From Klebsiella grimontii (GTDB lineage: Bacteria; Pseudomonadota; Gammaproteobacteria; Enterobacterales; Enterobacteriaceae): a stretch of DNA of 64,000 nucleotides. Both the position numbers and the translations under genes were made by a program. The notes under the pieces were generated by a model. That model saw only the letters and a program-made list of their open reading frames with translations, made no database searches and had not been told where the DNA came from. Positions 50,913 through 60,307 of the stretch are shown here, piece by piece (the stretch's first letter is position 1; each line of letters opens with the position of its first letter). Location of the stretch: assembly GCF_900200035.1 (NCBI RefSeq), contig NZ_FZTC01000052.1, positions 62,001 through 126,000 on the forward strand. Reading direction: 5' to 3'.

Positions 50913-52427
50913 TTAATCCTCTCGGGCAAAAAGTGCCTCAATAAAGTCGCCCGCATTAAACGGACGCAGATCTTCAATACGTTCGCCAACACCGATGTAG
51001 CGAATCGGAATACCGAACTGATCGGCAACCGAGAAGATAACCCCGCCCTTGGCGGTACCATCCAGCTTAGTCAAGGTGATACCGGTCAGTCCAACCGCTT
51101 CGTGGAACAGTTTGGCCTGGCTAATCGCGTTCTGCCCTGTGCTGGCGTCAATGGTCAGCATAACTTCATGCGGCGCATCGACATCGAGTTTTTTCATGAC
51201 GCGGACAATCTTCTTCAGTTCTTCCATCAGGTGCGATTTATTCTGCAGACGGCCCGCGGTATCGGCAATCAGGACGTCAATATTGCGCGCCTTCGCCGCC
51301 TGGATGGCATCGAAAATGACCGATGCCGAGTCCGCGCCGGTATGCTGGGCAATCACCGGAATATTATTACGCTGCCCCCAAACCTGGAGCTGCTCAACCG
51401 CCGCCGCGCGGAAGGTATCGCCCGCCGCCAGCATCACCGACTTGCCCTGCTGCTCGAACTGACGCGCCAGCTTACCGATGGTGGTGGTTTTACCGACGCC
51501 GTTGACGCCGACCATCAGAATCACAAACGGCGTTTTGCCTTCTACGTTCAGCGGCTCATCCACTTTCGCCAGGATATCGCCCATCTCTTCTTTCAGCAGA
51601 CCGTACAGCGCCTCGGCGTCGCGCAGCTGCTTACGGCTGGCGTCGTTGGTCAGATTAGTGATGATCTTACGCGTGGTCTCCACGCCGACGTCGGCAATCA
51701 GCAGCTGCTCTTCCAGCTCTTCAAACAGATCATCGTCGATTTTCTTACCGCGGAACAGACTGATAAATCCGGAACCGAGGTTTTGTTTGGTTTTCACCAG
51801 GCTGCGTTTGAGGCGGGCGAAGAAACCTTCTTTGGTCGGTTTTTCCTGCTCTAACGGCGTCACGACGGTTTCGTCCGGCACCACCTCCACGGCGTTTTCC
51901 GCCGCATCGGCTGCCGCCAGAGCCTGCGCTTCCAGCTCTTCATCGCTGATATCGGCTTGCGCATCCGCTAACGGTTCGCCTGCTTCGGCATCTTCGACAA
52001 CGGCTTCTTCAATCACCGCTTCCGGTTCGGCAATCACCGCTTCCGGCGTCTGCTCAGCGACGGCTTCAGCCGCGACCGGCTCGGCAATGACCTCTTCAAC
52101 CAGTGGCTCAGCGACAATTTCTTCAACCGCAGGCTGCTCCACAACCTCTTCAACGACCGGAGATTCGACAACCGCCTGCGGTTGTTCGCTCTCAACGATC
52201 TGCTCGGTCACCTCAACCACCTCGGCGGCAAAGGCTTCGGCGTCCGGTTTCTCCGTCGCAGGCGCGTCGACCGTTTGCGGCGCAGCGGCAGGCGCTTCGC
52301 TTTCCGCGGACGGTTCTGCAACCTCTTGCTGGGCTTCTACTTTTTGTTCTGTTTCGCTTTCCTGCGCCTGTTCTTTTTGGCCAAAGCCCAGCCAGGAAAA
52401 GAAGCCACGTTTTTTGTCTTTCGCCAT
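50913..52427 (-). CDS. ftsY: Signal recognition particle receptor FtsY
   Basis: SRP receptor GTPase that docks ribosome-nascent chains to the translocon. 504 residues (E. coli 497). The N-terminal A domain (about 20-200) is an acidic, low-complexity stretch of Glu, Ala and Val repeats that contacts membrane and SecY. The NG domain follows with GVNGVGKTTTIGKLA (G1), DTFRAAAVEQL, DTAGRLQNKSHLMEEL (G3) and TKLDGTAKGG (G4). First gene of ftsYEX, divergent from rsmD. Confidence 0.98.
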   Translation of the reverse strand: MAKDKKRGFFSWLGFGQKEQAQESETEQKVEAQQEVAEPSAESEAPAAAPQTVDAPATEKPDAEAFAAEVVEVTEQIVESEQPQAVVESPVVEEVVEQPAVEEIVAEPLVEEVIAEPVAAEAVAEQTPEAVIAEPEAVIEEAVVEDAEAGEPLADAQADISDEELEAQALAAADAAENAVEVVPDETVVTPLEQEKPTKEGFFARLKRSLVKTKQNLGSGFISLFRGKKIDDDLFEELEEQLLIADVGVETTRKIITNLTNDASRKQLRDAEALYGLLKEEMGDILAKVDEPLNVEGKTPFVILMVGVNGVGKTTTIGKLARQFEQQGKSVMLAAGDTFRAAAVEQLQVWGQRNNIPVIAQHTGADSASVIFDAIQAAKARNIDVLIADTAGRLQNKSHLMEELKKIVRVMKKLDVDAPHEVMLTIDASTGQNAISQAKLFHEAVGLTGITLTKLDGTAKGGVIFSVADQFGIPIRYIGVGERIEDLRPFNAGDFIEALFARED

Positions 52428-52619
52428 TTGCGACTACACTCCTCGCTGTTAATTCATGGCACAGCTTCGGCCAGTTGGTAGCGGAAGCTGAAAAATGATG
52501 AAATTAGTCGGATAGTCTACCACTTAACTTAACTCGCATCACCGCCCCCGGATTAAGGTTTCGTCAACCGCTGCCGATCGTTAGAATAGCAGCCCGGAAG
52601 TTGAGACTTGAGCAAAGAG

Positions 52620-53216
52620 ATGAAGAAACCAAACCACGCAGGCAGCGGCCAGATCCGTATTATCGGCGGGCAATGGCGGGGCCGTAAATTACCGGTGCCG
52701 GAGAGCCCGGGTCTGCGCCCGACCACCGACCGGGTACGCGAAACGCTATTTAACTGGCTGGCGCCATCGATCGTTGACGCGAGCTGCCTCGACTGCTTCG
52801 CCGGCAGCGGCGCGCTGGGCCTAGAAGCCCTCTCCCGCTACGCGGCCAACGCCACGCTGCTGGAAATGGAACGCGGCGTCGCGCAGCAGCTGCAAAAAAA
52901 CCTGGCGACCCTCAAAGCCAGCAACGCTAAGGTCGTGAACACCAATACTTTAGCGTTTCTCGCTCAGGCGGGCGCGCCGCACGATATCGTGTTTGTCGAT
53001 CCCCCGTTTCGTAAAGGGCTGCTTGAAGAAACGCTGAAACTGCTGGAAAACAACGGCTGGCTTAGCGATGAAGCGCTCATCTACATCGAGAGTGAAGTCG
53101 AAAACGGTTTACCGCCGGTGCCGATGAACTGGCACGTCTATCGTGAAAAAGTGGCCGGACAGGTCGCCTACCGTCTCTATCAACGTGAGGCCCAAGGAGA
53201 AAACTATGCTGATTAA
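52620..53216 (+). CDS. rsmD: 16S rRNA (guanine-966-N2)-methyltransferase RsmD
   Basis: SAM-dependent methyltransferase acting on G966 in assembled 30S subunits. 198 residues as in E. coli. DCFAGSGALGLEALSR is the SAM-binding motif, and FVDPPFRKGL is the catalytic DPPF motif typical of N2/N6 methylases. ATG at 52620 matches the E. coli start; a TTG at 52608 with a well-spaced GGAAG is a possible alternative adding four residues. Overlaps yhhL by 11 nt. Confidence 0.96.
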   Translation: MKKPNHAGSGQIRIIGGQWRGRKLPVPESPGLRPTTDRVRETLFNWLAPSIVDASCLDCFAGSGALGLEALSRYAANATLLEMERGVAQQLQKNLATLKASNAKVVNTNTLAFLAQAGAPHDIVFVDPPFRKGLLEETLKLLENNGWLSDEALIYIESEVENGLPPVPMNWHVYREKVAGQVAYRLYQREAQGENYAD

Positions 53217-53484
53217 TTTTGGCCGCTTGCTGATGCTGTGCGTGTGGGCGTTTTTATTGCTGAATCTGTTTCAACCGTTCCCAAAGCCGCTGAATATCTT
53301 CGTTAACGTGGCGCTAATCTTTATGATTCTGATGCACGGCCTGCAGCTGACGCTGCTCAAGGCGACGCAGACGAAAGAGATGCCGCCGCTGGGGCGCTTC
53401 GAGCAGGTCCGTATTTTCATCTTCGGCGTGTTCGAACTGGTCGCCTGGCAGAAAAAGCTCAAGGCGACCCTGAAGAAGAAGTAA
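53206..53484 (+). CDS. yhhL: Small inner-membrane protein YhhL (DUF1145)
   Basis: 92 residues (E. coli 89) with two or three hydrophobic helices (MLCVWAFLLLNLFQPFP, IFVNVALIFMILMHGLQLTLL). The function is unknown. It starts inside the rsmD end with AAGGAG eight bases before the ATG at 53206, so the two are translationally coupled. The C-terminus is lysine-rich (KKLKATLKKK). Confidence 0.93.
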   Translation: MLINFGRLLMLCVWAFLLLNLFQPFPKPLNIFVNVALIFMILMHGLQLTLLKATQTKEMPPLGRFEQVRIFIFGVFELVAWQKKLKATLKKK

Positions 53485-53498
53485 TGCCCGGAAAAGGT

Positions 53499-53858
53499 TC
53501 AGGGATCTGGCGCAAAGCCCATAAACCGCGAACCTTTATAGCTCAGGACGCCTTTATCGCCGACGCTTAACGCATGATACTGCGGCGCCTGCAGACGAAA
53601 AACCATTTCCATCCCGCCGCTTACCGGCCTGAAGCTGGCTTCGTAACGCATCTCGCTGCCGGTAGGCGTCACCGTCTGCTGGCGTGAACGGCGATCGTTA
53701 ATCACCTTCTCCCGCTTATTGCTCACCACCACCCGTTTTTGCAACAGCGGCGCGGCGTCGTTCTCCATTTTTTCCCGGCGCTGCTGCGCATAACGATACG
53801 ATGCGGCAACCGCAATGATGGCAACGGCAACCATAAAAAACAGCGGAACTTTACTCAT
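53499..53858 (-). CDS. yhhM: Membrane-anchored protein YhhM (DUF2500)
   Basis: 119 residues, the E. coli length. One N-terminal transmembrane helix (VPLFFMVAVAIIAVAASYRYAQ) is followed by a basic linker and a periplasmic or cytoplasmic beta-rich domain ending in DKGVLSYKGSRFMGF. The function is unknown. Convergent with yhhL, 14 nt apart. Confidence 0.92.
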   Translation of the reverse strand: MSKVPLFFMVAVAIIAVAASYRYAQQRREKMENDAAPLLQKRVVVSNKREKVINDRRSRQQTVTPTGSEMRYEASFRPVSGGMEMVFRLQAPQYHALSVGDKGVLSYKGSRFMGFAPDP

Positions 53859-54000
53859 TCACCTTGCCCCCAGGAATTATCAGGAATAAGCATACTGTGG
53901 CTTGATTATCATTGTCATCTTCCTCTGCAAACCACTACACTGAGATTCAGTACTGTAAGTACAATCACTTACTTAATGATAACAGATACAGGGACTTACT

Positions 54001-54627
54001 ATGCTTTGGTCATTTATTGCTGTCTGTTTCTCCGCATGGCTTTACGTCGATGCGTCCTATCGTGGGCCTGCCTGGCGTCGCTGGGTGTTTAAACCCGTCA
54101 CGCTGATCCTGCTTCTGTTACTGGCCTGGCAAGCACCGATGTTTAACGCCATCAGCTACCTGGTGCTGGCCGGGCTTTGCGCCTCGCTGGTCGGCGACGC
54201 CTTGACCCTACTGCCCCGGCAGCGGGTGATGTACGCCGTGGGGGCGTTCTTTCTCTCCCACCTGCTCTACACCATCTGGTTTGCCAGCCAGCTGACGCTG
54301 TCGTTCTTCTGGCCGCTGCCGCTGGTGCTGCTGATCCTCGGCGCGCTGCTGCTGGCCATCATCTGGACGCGGCTGGAAGAGATGCGAATGCCGGTGTTTA
54401 CCTTTATCGCGATGACGCTGGTGATGGTCTGGCTGGCCGGCGAGCTGTGGTTCGCTCGCCCGACGGACACCGCGCTGTCCGGCTTCGTTGGCGCCGCGTT
54501 CCTGCTGCTCGGCAACGCGGTCTGGCTCATCAGCCATTATCGCCGCCGCTTCCGCGCTGACAACGCGATCTCCTCGGCGTTTTACTTCGCCGGGCACTTC
54601 CTGATCGTCCGCGCGCTCTATTTGTAA
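54001..54627 (+). CDS. yhhN: YhhN/TMEM86-family membrane protein (putative lysoplasmalogenase)
   Basis: 208 residues, the E. coli length, with about eight hydrophobic helices. [16 protein letters not shown] and [14 protein letters not shown] carry residues conserved with human TMEM86A/B lysoplasmalogenases. Its bacterial role is not established. ATG at 54001. Upstream of zntA on the same strand but separated by the zntA promoter. Confidence 0.93.
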   Translation: MLWSFIAVCFSAWLYVDASYRGPAWRRWVFKPVTLILLLLLAWQAPMFNAISYLVLAGLCASLVGDALTLLPRQRVMYAVGAFFLSHLLYTIWFASQLTLSFFWPLPLVLLILGALLLAIIWTRLEEMRMPVFTFIAMTLVMVWLAGELWFARPTDTALSGFVGAAFLLLGNAVWLISHYRRRFRADNAISSAFYFAGHFLIVRALYL

Positions 54628-54635
54628 TTAAGCGC

Positions 54636-54667
54636 TTGACTCTGGAGTCGACTCCAGAGTGTATCCT
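54636..54667 (+). promoter_or_regulatory. ZntR-controlled zntA promoter
   Basis: TTGACT (54636-54641) and TATCCT (54662-54667) are separated by an unusually long 20-base spacer, the hallmark of MerR-family targets. A perfect 22-bp palindrome (54639-54660, half-site ACTCTGGAGTC) fills the spacer and matches the known ZntR operator. Zinc-bound ZntR should distort the spacer and activate transcription. Confidence 0.93.
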
Positions 54668-54705
54668 GCGGGTAATGAGAAAATTATCATTACCCGGAGG
54701 GTCCT

Positions 54706-56910
54706 ATGTCGGCTCCAGAATCGCAGGATAAAAAAGTCCCACACTTCTCATCGTTAAAATTTACCCCTGCCGCGCAGCCTGCGGAAAGCTGCTGCGCGGA
54801 CCACGCCTGCAGCAGCGAAACCGCCGCTGAAAACGACGCGCTGAGTCATGCACGCTTTAGCTGGCTGGTAGAAGGCATGGATTGCGCGGCCTGCGCCCGC
54901 AAGGTCGAAACCGCCGTTCGCCAGGTGCCGGGAGTGAGCCAGGTTCAGGTGCTGTTCGCCACCGAAAAGCTGCTGGTCAACGCCGAGGGCGACGTTGGTC
55001 CGCAGATCGAAAGCGCCGTGCGCGCCGCGGGCTACCAGCTGCGGGATGAAAACGCGCCCCGGACAGAGGACGCCACCTCGTGGCTGCGCGAGAATCTGCC
55101 GCTCATCACCCTCGTCGCCATGATGGCGCTCAGCTGGGGGCTGGAGCAGTTTAACCCTCCTCTGGGCGAAATCGCCTTCATCACAACCACCCTTGTCGGC
55201 CTGTGGCCGGTCGCCCGGCAAGCAATACGCCTGATCAAAAGCGGAAGCTGGTTCGCCATCGAAACTCTGATGAGCGTCGCAGCCATCGGCGCGCTGTTTA
55301 TCGGCGCCACCGCCGAAGCGGCGATGGTGCTGCTGCTGTTCTTAATCGGCGAACGCCTTGAGGGTTGGGCCGCCAGCCGCGCGCGTCAAGGCGTCAGCGC
55401 GTTGATGGCGCTGAAACCCGATACCGCAATCCGCGTGCGCGACGGCGTACGCGAAACCGTAGCCCAGCGCGACCTGCGCCCCGGCGACGTGATTGAAGTG
55501 GCCGCCGGGGGCCGTCTGCCCGCCGATGGCCAGCTGCTCTCGCCCTTCGCCAGCTTCGATGAGAGCGCGCTAACCGGTGAATCCGTACCGGTGGAGCGTA
55601 ACGCCGGGGAACGCGTGGCGGCCGGCGCCACCAGCGTCGATCGTCTGGTACAGCTGACGGTGATCTCCGAACCGGGCGACAGCGCCATCGATCGCATTCT
55701 TAAGCTGATTGAAGAAGCGGAGGAGCGCCGCGCGCCGATTGAGCGCTTTATCGATCGCTTCAGCCGCATCTATACCCCGGCGATTATGGTCGTCGCGCTG
55801 CTGGTAGCCATTGTTCCGCCGCTGCTGTTTGCCAGCGCATGGCTGCCGTGGATCTATAAAGGTTTAACGCTGCTGCTGATTGGCTGTCCGTGCGCGCTGG
55901 TGATCTCCACCCCGGCGGCGATTACCTCCGGGCTGGCGGTGGCGGCGCGTCGCGGCGCGCTGATTAAAGGCGGCGCGGCGCTGGAGCAACTGGGCCGCGT
56001 GCGCCAGGTGGCGTTTGATAAAACCGGTACTCTGACCATCGGCCAGCCGCGCGTCACCGCGGTGATGGCGACCACGGACATCGGCGAAAACGATCTGCTG
56101 GCGCTGGCGGCCGCCGTAGAGCAAGGCTCCAGCCACCCGTTAGCCCAGGCCGTCGTACGTGAGGCGGAGCAGCGTCAGCTGGTGATTCCGCCGGCCAGCG
56201 GCCAGCGCGCGCTGGCTGGCTCCGGCATTGAGGCGCAGGTCGAAGGTCGTCAGGTGCTGATTTGCGCCGCCGGGAAAAATAACGATCCGCAGTACGATGC
56301 ACATATTCAGCAGTTGGAGAGCGCCGGGCAAACCGTGGTGCTGGTGATGCGCGATGAGACGCTGCTGGGGATTCTGGCGCTGCGCGATACGCTGCGCGAC
56401 GATGCCCGCCAGGCGGTGGATGAACTCCATCAGTTAGGCGTTCAGGGAGTGATACTGACCGGCGACAATCCGCGCGCGGCGGCGGCCATCGCCAGCGAGC
56501 TGGGGCTGGCGTTCCGCGCCGGGCTGCTGCCCGCGGATAAAGTGCAGGCGGTGATGGCGCTCAACGCCGAGTCGCCGCTGGCGATGGTCGGCGACGGAAT
56601 CAACGATGCGCCGGCGATGAAAGCGGCGACGATTGGCATCGCCATGGGCAGCGGCACCGACGTCGCCCTGGAGACCGCCGATGCGGCATTGACCCATAAC
56701 CGTCTGACCGGGCTGGCGCAGATGATTTCGCTGGCGCGCGCCACCCACGCCAATATCCGGCAGAACATCGCCATCGCGCTGGGTCTGAAGGGCATTTTTC
56801 TGGTCACCACCCTGCTTGGCCTGACCGGCCTGTGGCTGGCGGTGCTGGCGGATACCGGGGCGACGGTGCTGGTCACCGCTAACGCGCTGCGGCTGTTGCG
56901 TAAGAAATAG
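54706..56910 (+). CDS. zntA: Zn(II)/Cd(II)/Pb(II)-exporting P1B-type ATPase ZntA
   Basis: 734 residues (E. coli 732). An N-terminal cysteine cluster (CCADHAC, 29-35) and a heavy-metal-binding domain with GMDCAAC (57-63) precede eight transmembrane helices. LTGES is the actuator motif, IGCPCALVIS the metal-transport CPC motif, DKTGT the phosphorylated aspartate, and GDGINDAPA the hinge. ATG at 54706 after GGAGGGTCC. Followed by a tandem repeat block and convergent with tusA. Confidence 0.98.
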   Translation: MSAPESQDKKVPHFSSLKFTPAAQPAESCCADHACSSETAAENDALSHARFSWLVEGMDCAACARKVETAVRQVPGVSQVQVLFATEKLLVNAEGDVGPQIESAVRAAGYQLRDENAPRTEDATSWLRENLPLITLVAMMALSWGLEQFNPPLGEIAFITTTLVGLWPVARQAIRLIKSGSWFAIETLMSVAAIGALFIGATAEAAMVLLLFLIGERLEGWAASRARQGVSALMALKPDTAIRVRDGVRETVAQRDLRPGDVIEVAAGGRLPADGQLLSPFASFDESALTGESVPVERNAGERVAAGATSVDRLVQLTVISEPGDSAIDRILKLIEEAEERRAPIERFIDRFSRIYTPAIMVVALLVAIVPPLLFASAWLPWIYKGLTLLLIGCPCALVISTPAAITSGLAVAARRGALIKGGAALEQLGRVRQVAFDKTGTLTIGQPRVTAVMATTDIGENDLLALAAAVEQGSSHPLAQAVVREAEQRQLVIPPASGQRALAGSGIEAQVEGRQVLICAAGKNNDPQYDAHIQQLESAGQTVVLVMRDETLLGILALRDTLRDDARQAVDELHQLGVQGVILTGDNPRAAAAIASELGLAFRAGLLPADKVQAVMALNAESPLAMVGDGINDAPAMKAATIGIAMGSGTDVALETADAALTHNRLTGLAQMISLARATHANIRQNIAIALGLKGIFLVTTLLGLTGLWLAVLADTGATVLVTANALRLLRKK

Positions 56911-56916
56911 TATCTA

Positions 56917-57232
56917 CCCGGGCTACAGGTTCGTGCGGTCTGGTTTTTTGTCGCCCGGATAAGGCATCAGCCGCAATCCGGGATATATCTGGCGGCGAAC
57001 GCTGCATTCTTTCCCCGGGGCGGCGCTTGACGCGCCTTGCCCGGGCTACAGGTTTAGTGCCGTCTGGTTTTTTGTCGCCCGGATATGGCATTAACCGCAA
57101 TCCGGGATATCTCTGGCTGCGAACGCTGCATTCTTTCCCCGGGGGCGGCGCTTGACACGCCTTGCCCGGGCTACAGGTTCGTGCGGTCTGGTTTTTGTAG
57201 CCCGGACAGGTGCGCAGCACCGCCTCCGGGAA
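56917..57232. repeat. Tandem repeat block of about 124 bp, 2.5 copies
   Basis: Copies begin at CCCGGGCTACAGGTT at 56917, 57040 and 57165, giving periods of 123 and 125 bases. Copies 1 and 2 are close to identical along their length, including GTCGCCCGGATA, CCGCAATCCGGGATAT, CGAACGCTGCATTCTTTCC and GGCGCTTGAC. Copy 3 breaks off after about 67 bases. Each copy contains palindromic GCCCGGAT/ATCCGGG segments like REP/BIME elements. It fills the zntA-tusA gap between convergent genes and encodes no credible protein. Confidence 0.88.
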
Positions 57233-57245
57233 GACGTACCCAGAC

Positions 57246-57491
57246 TCAGTGGCTTTTACGGATCAGGTAGCGGTACGGCAGCGCCTCGGTTTGCTGCGCC
57301 AGCAGCTCATGCTCCATAAAGCGGCAGAAACCGGGAATATCGCGGGTCGTCGCCGGATCGTCGGCCACGATTAGCAACGTCTCGCCCACCGGCATCGTAC
57401 GCACGGTCTTGCGCACCATCATCACCGGTTCCGGGCAACGAAGCCCCTGCGCATCAAGCGTATGGTCAGGGCTGGAGAAAAGTTCGCTCAT
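57246..57491 (-). CDS. tusA: Sulfur-carrier protein TusA
   Basis: 81 residues as in E. coli. Accepts persulfide sulfur from IscS and passes it to TusBCD for 2-thiouridine in tRNA, and to molybdopterin synthesis. [16 protein letters not shown] contains the active cysteine in the CPxP motif. ATG at 57491 (MSELFSSPD) corresponds to the E. coli start; an ATG two codons upstream sits on the ribosome site. Confidence 0.96.
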   Translation of the reverse strand: MSELFSSPDHTLDAQGLRCPEPVMMVRKTVRTMPVGETLLIVADDPATTRDIPGFCRFMEHELLAQQTEALPYRYLIRKSH

Positions 57492-57657
57492 TTTCATCTC
57501 ACATTAACAAAACGGCCCTAGTTTACCCCCAGTTCGTCAGTACGCAAGCCAGGTTAACGTTTGCGCGAAAAACAAGCATTGCAATACGCTCGCAACGCAG
57601 TATCATGCAGCCGTTTTTATTGGGTTCCCTCACCCCAACCACTAAAAAGGTCACAAT

Positions 57658-58323
57658 ATGAGTCCGTTTACTACCGTACAGCGTAAAAAAGCGCTGATCT
57701 GGCTATCGCTATTCCATCTGCTGGTCATCACTTCCAGTAACTACCTGGTACAGTTGCCGATCTCCATCTTTGGTTTTCATACCACCTGGGGCGCGTTCAG
57801 CTTTCCGTTTATTTTCCTCGCCACCGATCTGACGGTGCGGATTTTTGGCGCTCCGCTAGCGCGACGCATTATCCTCGCGGTGATGATCCCGGCGCTGCTC
57901 ATCTCCTACGGGGTTTCCGCGCTGTTTTATATGGGCGAGTGGCAGGGCTTTGCCGCATTAACCAGCTTTAATCTGTTTGTCGCCCGTATCGCCGCCGCCA
58001 GCTTTATGGCCTACGCGCTGGGGCAGATCCTCGACGTCCACGTCTTCAACCGCCTGCGTCAGAACCGCCGCTGGTGGCTGGCGCCCACGGCATCCACCCT
58101 TTTCGGTAACGTCAGCGATACGCTGGCCTTCTTCTTTATCGCCTTCTGGCGCAGCCCGGATCCGTTTATGGCGGCGCACTGGGGTGAAATCGCCATCGTC
58201 GACTACTGCTTCAAGGTGCTGATTAGCATCGTATTCTTCCTGCCGATGTACGGCATGTTGTTGAATATGCTGCTGAAAAAGCTGGCAGATAAATCTGATT
58301 TATCCGCATTGCAGCCAGGTTAA
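57658..58323 (+). CDS. yhhQ: Queuosine precursor transporter YhhQ
   Basis: 221-residue inner-membrane protein of the QPTR (DUF165) family that imports 7-cyano- and 7-aminomethyl-7-deazaguanine. Six hydrophobic helices; FPFIFLATDLTVRIFG and FGNVSDTLAFFFIAFW are conserved family motifs. ATG at 57658 follows AAAAAGGTCACAAT. Monocistronic or co-transcribed with dcrB after a 73-nt gap. Confidence 0.96.
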   Translation: MSPFTTVQRKKALIWLSLFHLLVITSSNYLVQLPISIFGFHTTWGAFSFPFIFLATDLTVRIFGAPLARRIILAVMIPALLISYGVSALFYMGEWQGFAALTSFNLFVARIAAASFMAYALGQILDVHVFNRLRQNRRWWLAPTASTLFGNVSDTLAFFFIAFWRSPDPFMAAHWGEIAIVDYCFKVLISIVFFLPMYGMLLNMLLKKLADKSDLSALQPG

Positions 58324-58396
58324 GAGTACTCACGAAACGATGTGATAAGATAAGCGAATGAGCCGTTAATGGCCGTTTATCGAAAGGAAGATGTCA

Positions 58397-58954
58397 ATGC
58401 GCAATTTGGTTAAATATGTCGGTATTGGCCTGCTGGTTGTGGGTCTTGCGGCCTGTGATAACAGCGATACAAAAACGCCGACTGCCGGGGCGGCTGCGGA
58501 AAGCAACGCCAGCGGGCAACCTATTAGTCTGCTGGATGGCAAACTGAGCTTCTCCCTGCCTGCCGGTATGACCGACCAGAGCGGCAAGCTGGGCACCCAG
58601 GCCAACAATATGCACGTCTATTCTGACGCCACCGGCCAGAAAGCGGTGATCGTGATTGTTGGCGACAGCACCAATGAAGATCTGGCCGTCATGAGCCAGC
58701 GTCTGGAAGAGCAGCAGCGCAGCCGCGACCCGCAGCTGCAGGTCGTGAGCAATAAATCCATTGAGATCAAAGGCCACACCCTGCAACAGCTGGACAGCAT
58801 CATCTCCGCCAAGGGCCAGACCGCCTGGTCTTCCGTCCTGCTCGGTAAGGTTGATGACAAACTGCTGACGCTGCAGATCACGCTGCCAGCGGATAATCAG
58901 CAGCAGGCGCAGACCGAAGCGGAAAACATTATCAACACCCTCGTCATCCAGTAA
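58397..58954 (+). CDS. dcrB: Periplasmic lipoprotein DcrB
   Basis: 185 residues as in E. coli. The lipoprotein signal peptide ends in the lipobox GLAAC (Cys20). In E. coli DcrB is needed for phage C1 and C6 adsorption and for membrane homeostasis with YciB. ATG at 58397, seven bases after AAGGAAG; an ATG two codons upstream overlaps it. The stop abuts the convergent yhhS stop. Confidence 0.96.
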   Translation: MRNLVKYVGIGLLVVGLAACDNSDTKTPTAGAAAESNASGQPISLLDGKLSFSLPAGMTDQSGKLGTQANNMHVYSDATGQKAVIVIVGDSTNEDLAVMSQRLEEQQRSRDPQLQVVSNKSIEIKGHTLQQLDSIISAKGQTAWSSVLLGKVDDKLLTLQITLPADNQQQAQTEAENIINTLVIQ

Positions 58955-60175
58955 CTACTGGCCTGACGCCGCGGCCTCCGGTTCACCGACCGGGGGCCGT
59001 TTTTTTAACCGCCATCCCAGCAGCAGCGCCACCGCGACCAGCCCCGCCGTCGCGAGATAGATCGATGAAATGCCCGCCCACGCCATCAGCAGCCCGGCAA
59101 GCGGACCGGTGATCCCCAGCGAGAGATCCATAAATACCGTATAGGTCGCCAGCGCCGACCCCTGATTTTGCTGCGGCACGGCCTTCACCGCCACCACCCC
59201 AAGCGCCGGGAACACCAGCGAAAAACCGGCTCCGGCAAAGAAAGTGCCTATTTTCGCCATCAGCGGCGTCTCCGCCAGGCCCACTAACAGCAGCCCAATA
59301 ATTTCGACGACAAAACAGAGCATCGCCACGTTCAGCCCGCCAAGGCGGTTAATTCCGTTGGGGAACAGCAGACGAGTGCCGACAAAGGCGCAGCTAAACA
59401 GCGTCAGGGCGAAGGCCGCGCCGTCCCAGCCTTTGGCATCATAAAACAGGGTGATAAAGGTGGCGATAACGCCAAACCCCGCCGAAGCCAGGGCCAGCGC
59501 CATACCGTAGAGCCAGACGCGCCCCAGCACCGCGCGAAACGACATCGCTTTGCCCCTGCCCGCTTTCACCGCCGCCCGCGGCAACGCGCACAGCACCGCC
59601 ACCAGCGCCACCGCCATAATGGTCAACGCCAGCCCGTGCAGGCCAATCAGCGAGTAACAGAGCATGCCGAGCGGTGCGCCCATCGCCATCGCTCCGTAGG
59701 TGACAATGCCGTTCCAGGAGATAACCCGCCCGATATGCAGCGAACCGACTACCCCGACGCCCCACAGCGTGGAGCCGGTTCCCGCGAAGCTCTGCCCAAT
59801 GCCGAGAATTATGCGCCCAAGGCATAGCAGCGCCAGGCTCACAGCGGGCAAGTCGCCGAAGAGCGCCGCCAGCAGATAGCCGAGTCCGCTCAGAAAGCAG
59901 CCGCACAGGCCGAAAACGACGATCTTTTTTGGCCCCAGCAGGTCGGCGTAACGCCCGGCGTGCGGGCGGCTGAGCAGCGTAGCGAAGTACTGGAGGCTAA
60001 TCACCAGTCCGGCCCAGAAGGCGCTAAACCCCATCACATCATGCACATAGCCGGGCAACACCGCCAGCGGCAGGCCAATGGTCAGATAGCTGGCAAAGTT
60101 AAACATCACGACAGAGACAATCCGCAGATTGAGGCGCAATCCATTGAGCGCCGGTTCGGCGACGGTTTCGGGCAT
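58955..60175 (-). CDS. yhhS: MFS efflux transporter YhhS
   Basis: 406 residues (E. coli 405), 12 hydrophobic helices. FASYLTIGLPLAVLPGYVHDVMGFSAFWAGLVISLQYFATLLSRPHAGRYADLLG is the N-terminal MFS half with motif A (GRYADLLG). Overexpressed E. coli YhhS gives glyphosate tolerance; the natural substrate is unknown. Divergent from yhhT across 132 nt. Confidence 0.95.
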   Translation of the reverse strand: MPETVAEPALNGLRLNLRIVSVVMFNFASYLTIGLPLAVLPGYVHDVMGFSAFWAGLVISLQYFATLLSRPHAGRYADLLGPKKIVVFGLCGCFLSGLGYLLAALFGDLPAVSLALLCLGRIILGIGQSFAGTGSTLWGVGVVGSLHIGRVISWNGIVTYGAMAMGAPLGMLCYSLIGLHGLALTIMAVALVAVLCALPRAAVKAGRGKAMSFRAVLGRVWLYGMALALASAGFGVIATFITLFYDAKGWDGAAFALTLFSCAFVGTRLLFPNGINRLGGLNVAMLCFVVEIIGLLLVGLAETPLMAKIGTFFAGAGFSLVFPALGVVAVKAVPQQNQGSALATYTVFMDLSLGITGPLAGLLMAWAGISSIYLATAGLVAVALLLGWRLKKRPPVGEPEAAASGQ

Positions 60176-60307
60176 CGGGTTCCACCAGATTTTTACTACT
60201 GTGTTTCATTTCTACCACGCCACACGTTATAAATCAGCAGCCAGATTAGGATTCCTGGCAGCAAGCCAGCCGCTACACTTAATGAAAATCATAGAAAGGA
60301 ACCGTGA

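Noticed and set aside
51478-52452. Ser/Ala/Thr-rich open frame (324 codons) opposite ftsY
   Set aside because: It is the reverse complement of the repetitive Glu/Ala/Val codons of the FtsY A domain, which yields Ser/Thr repeats automatically.
56917-57232. CRISPR array in the repeat block after zntA
   Set aside because: The unit is ~124 bp repeated head to tail without unique spacers, and no cas genes are nearby.
57600-57657. PreQ1-type riboswitch upstream of yhhQ
   Set aside because: The leader shows no recognisable preQ1 aptamer pseudoknot. The 57560-57600 stretch has only weak, unconvincing pairing.
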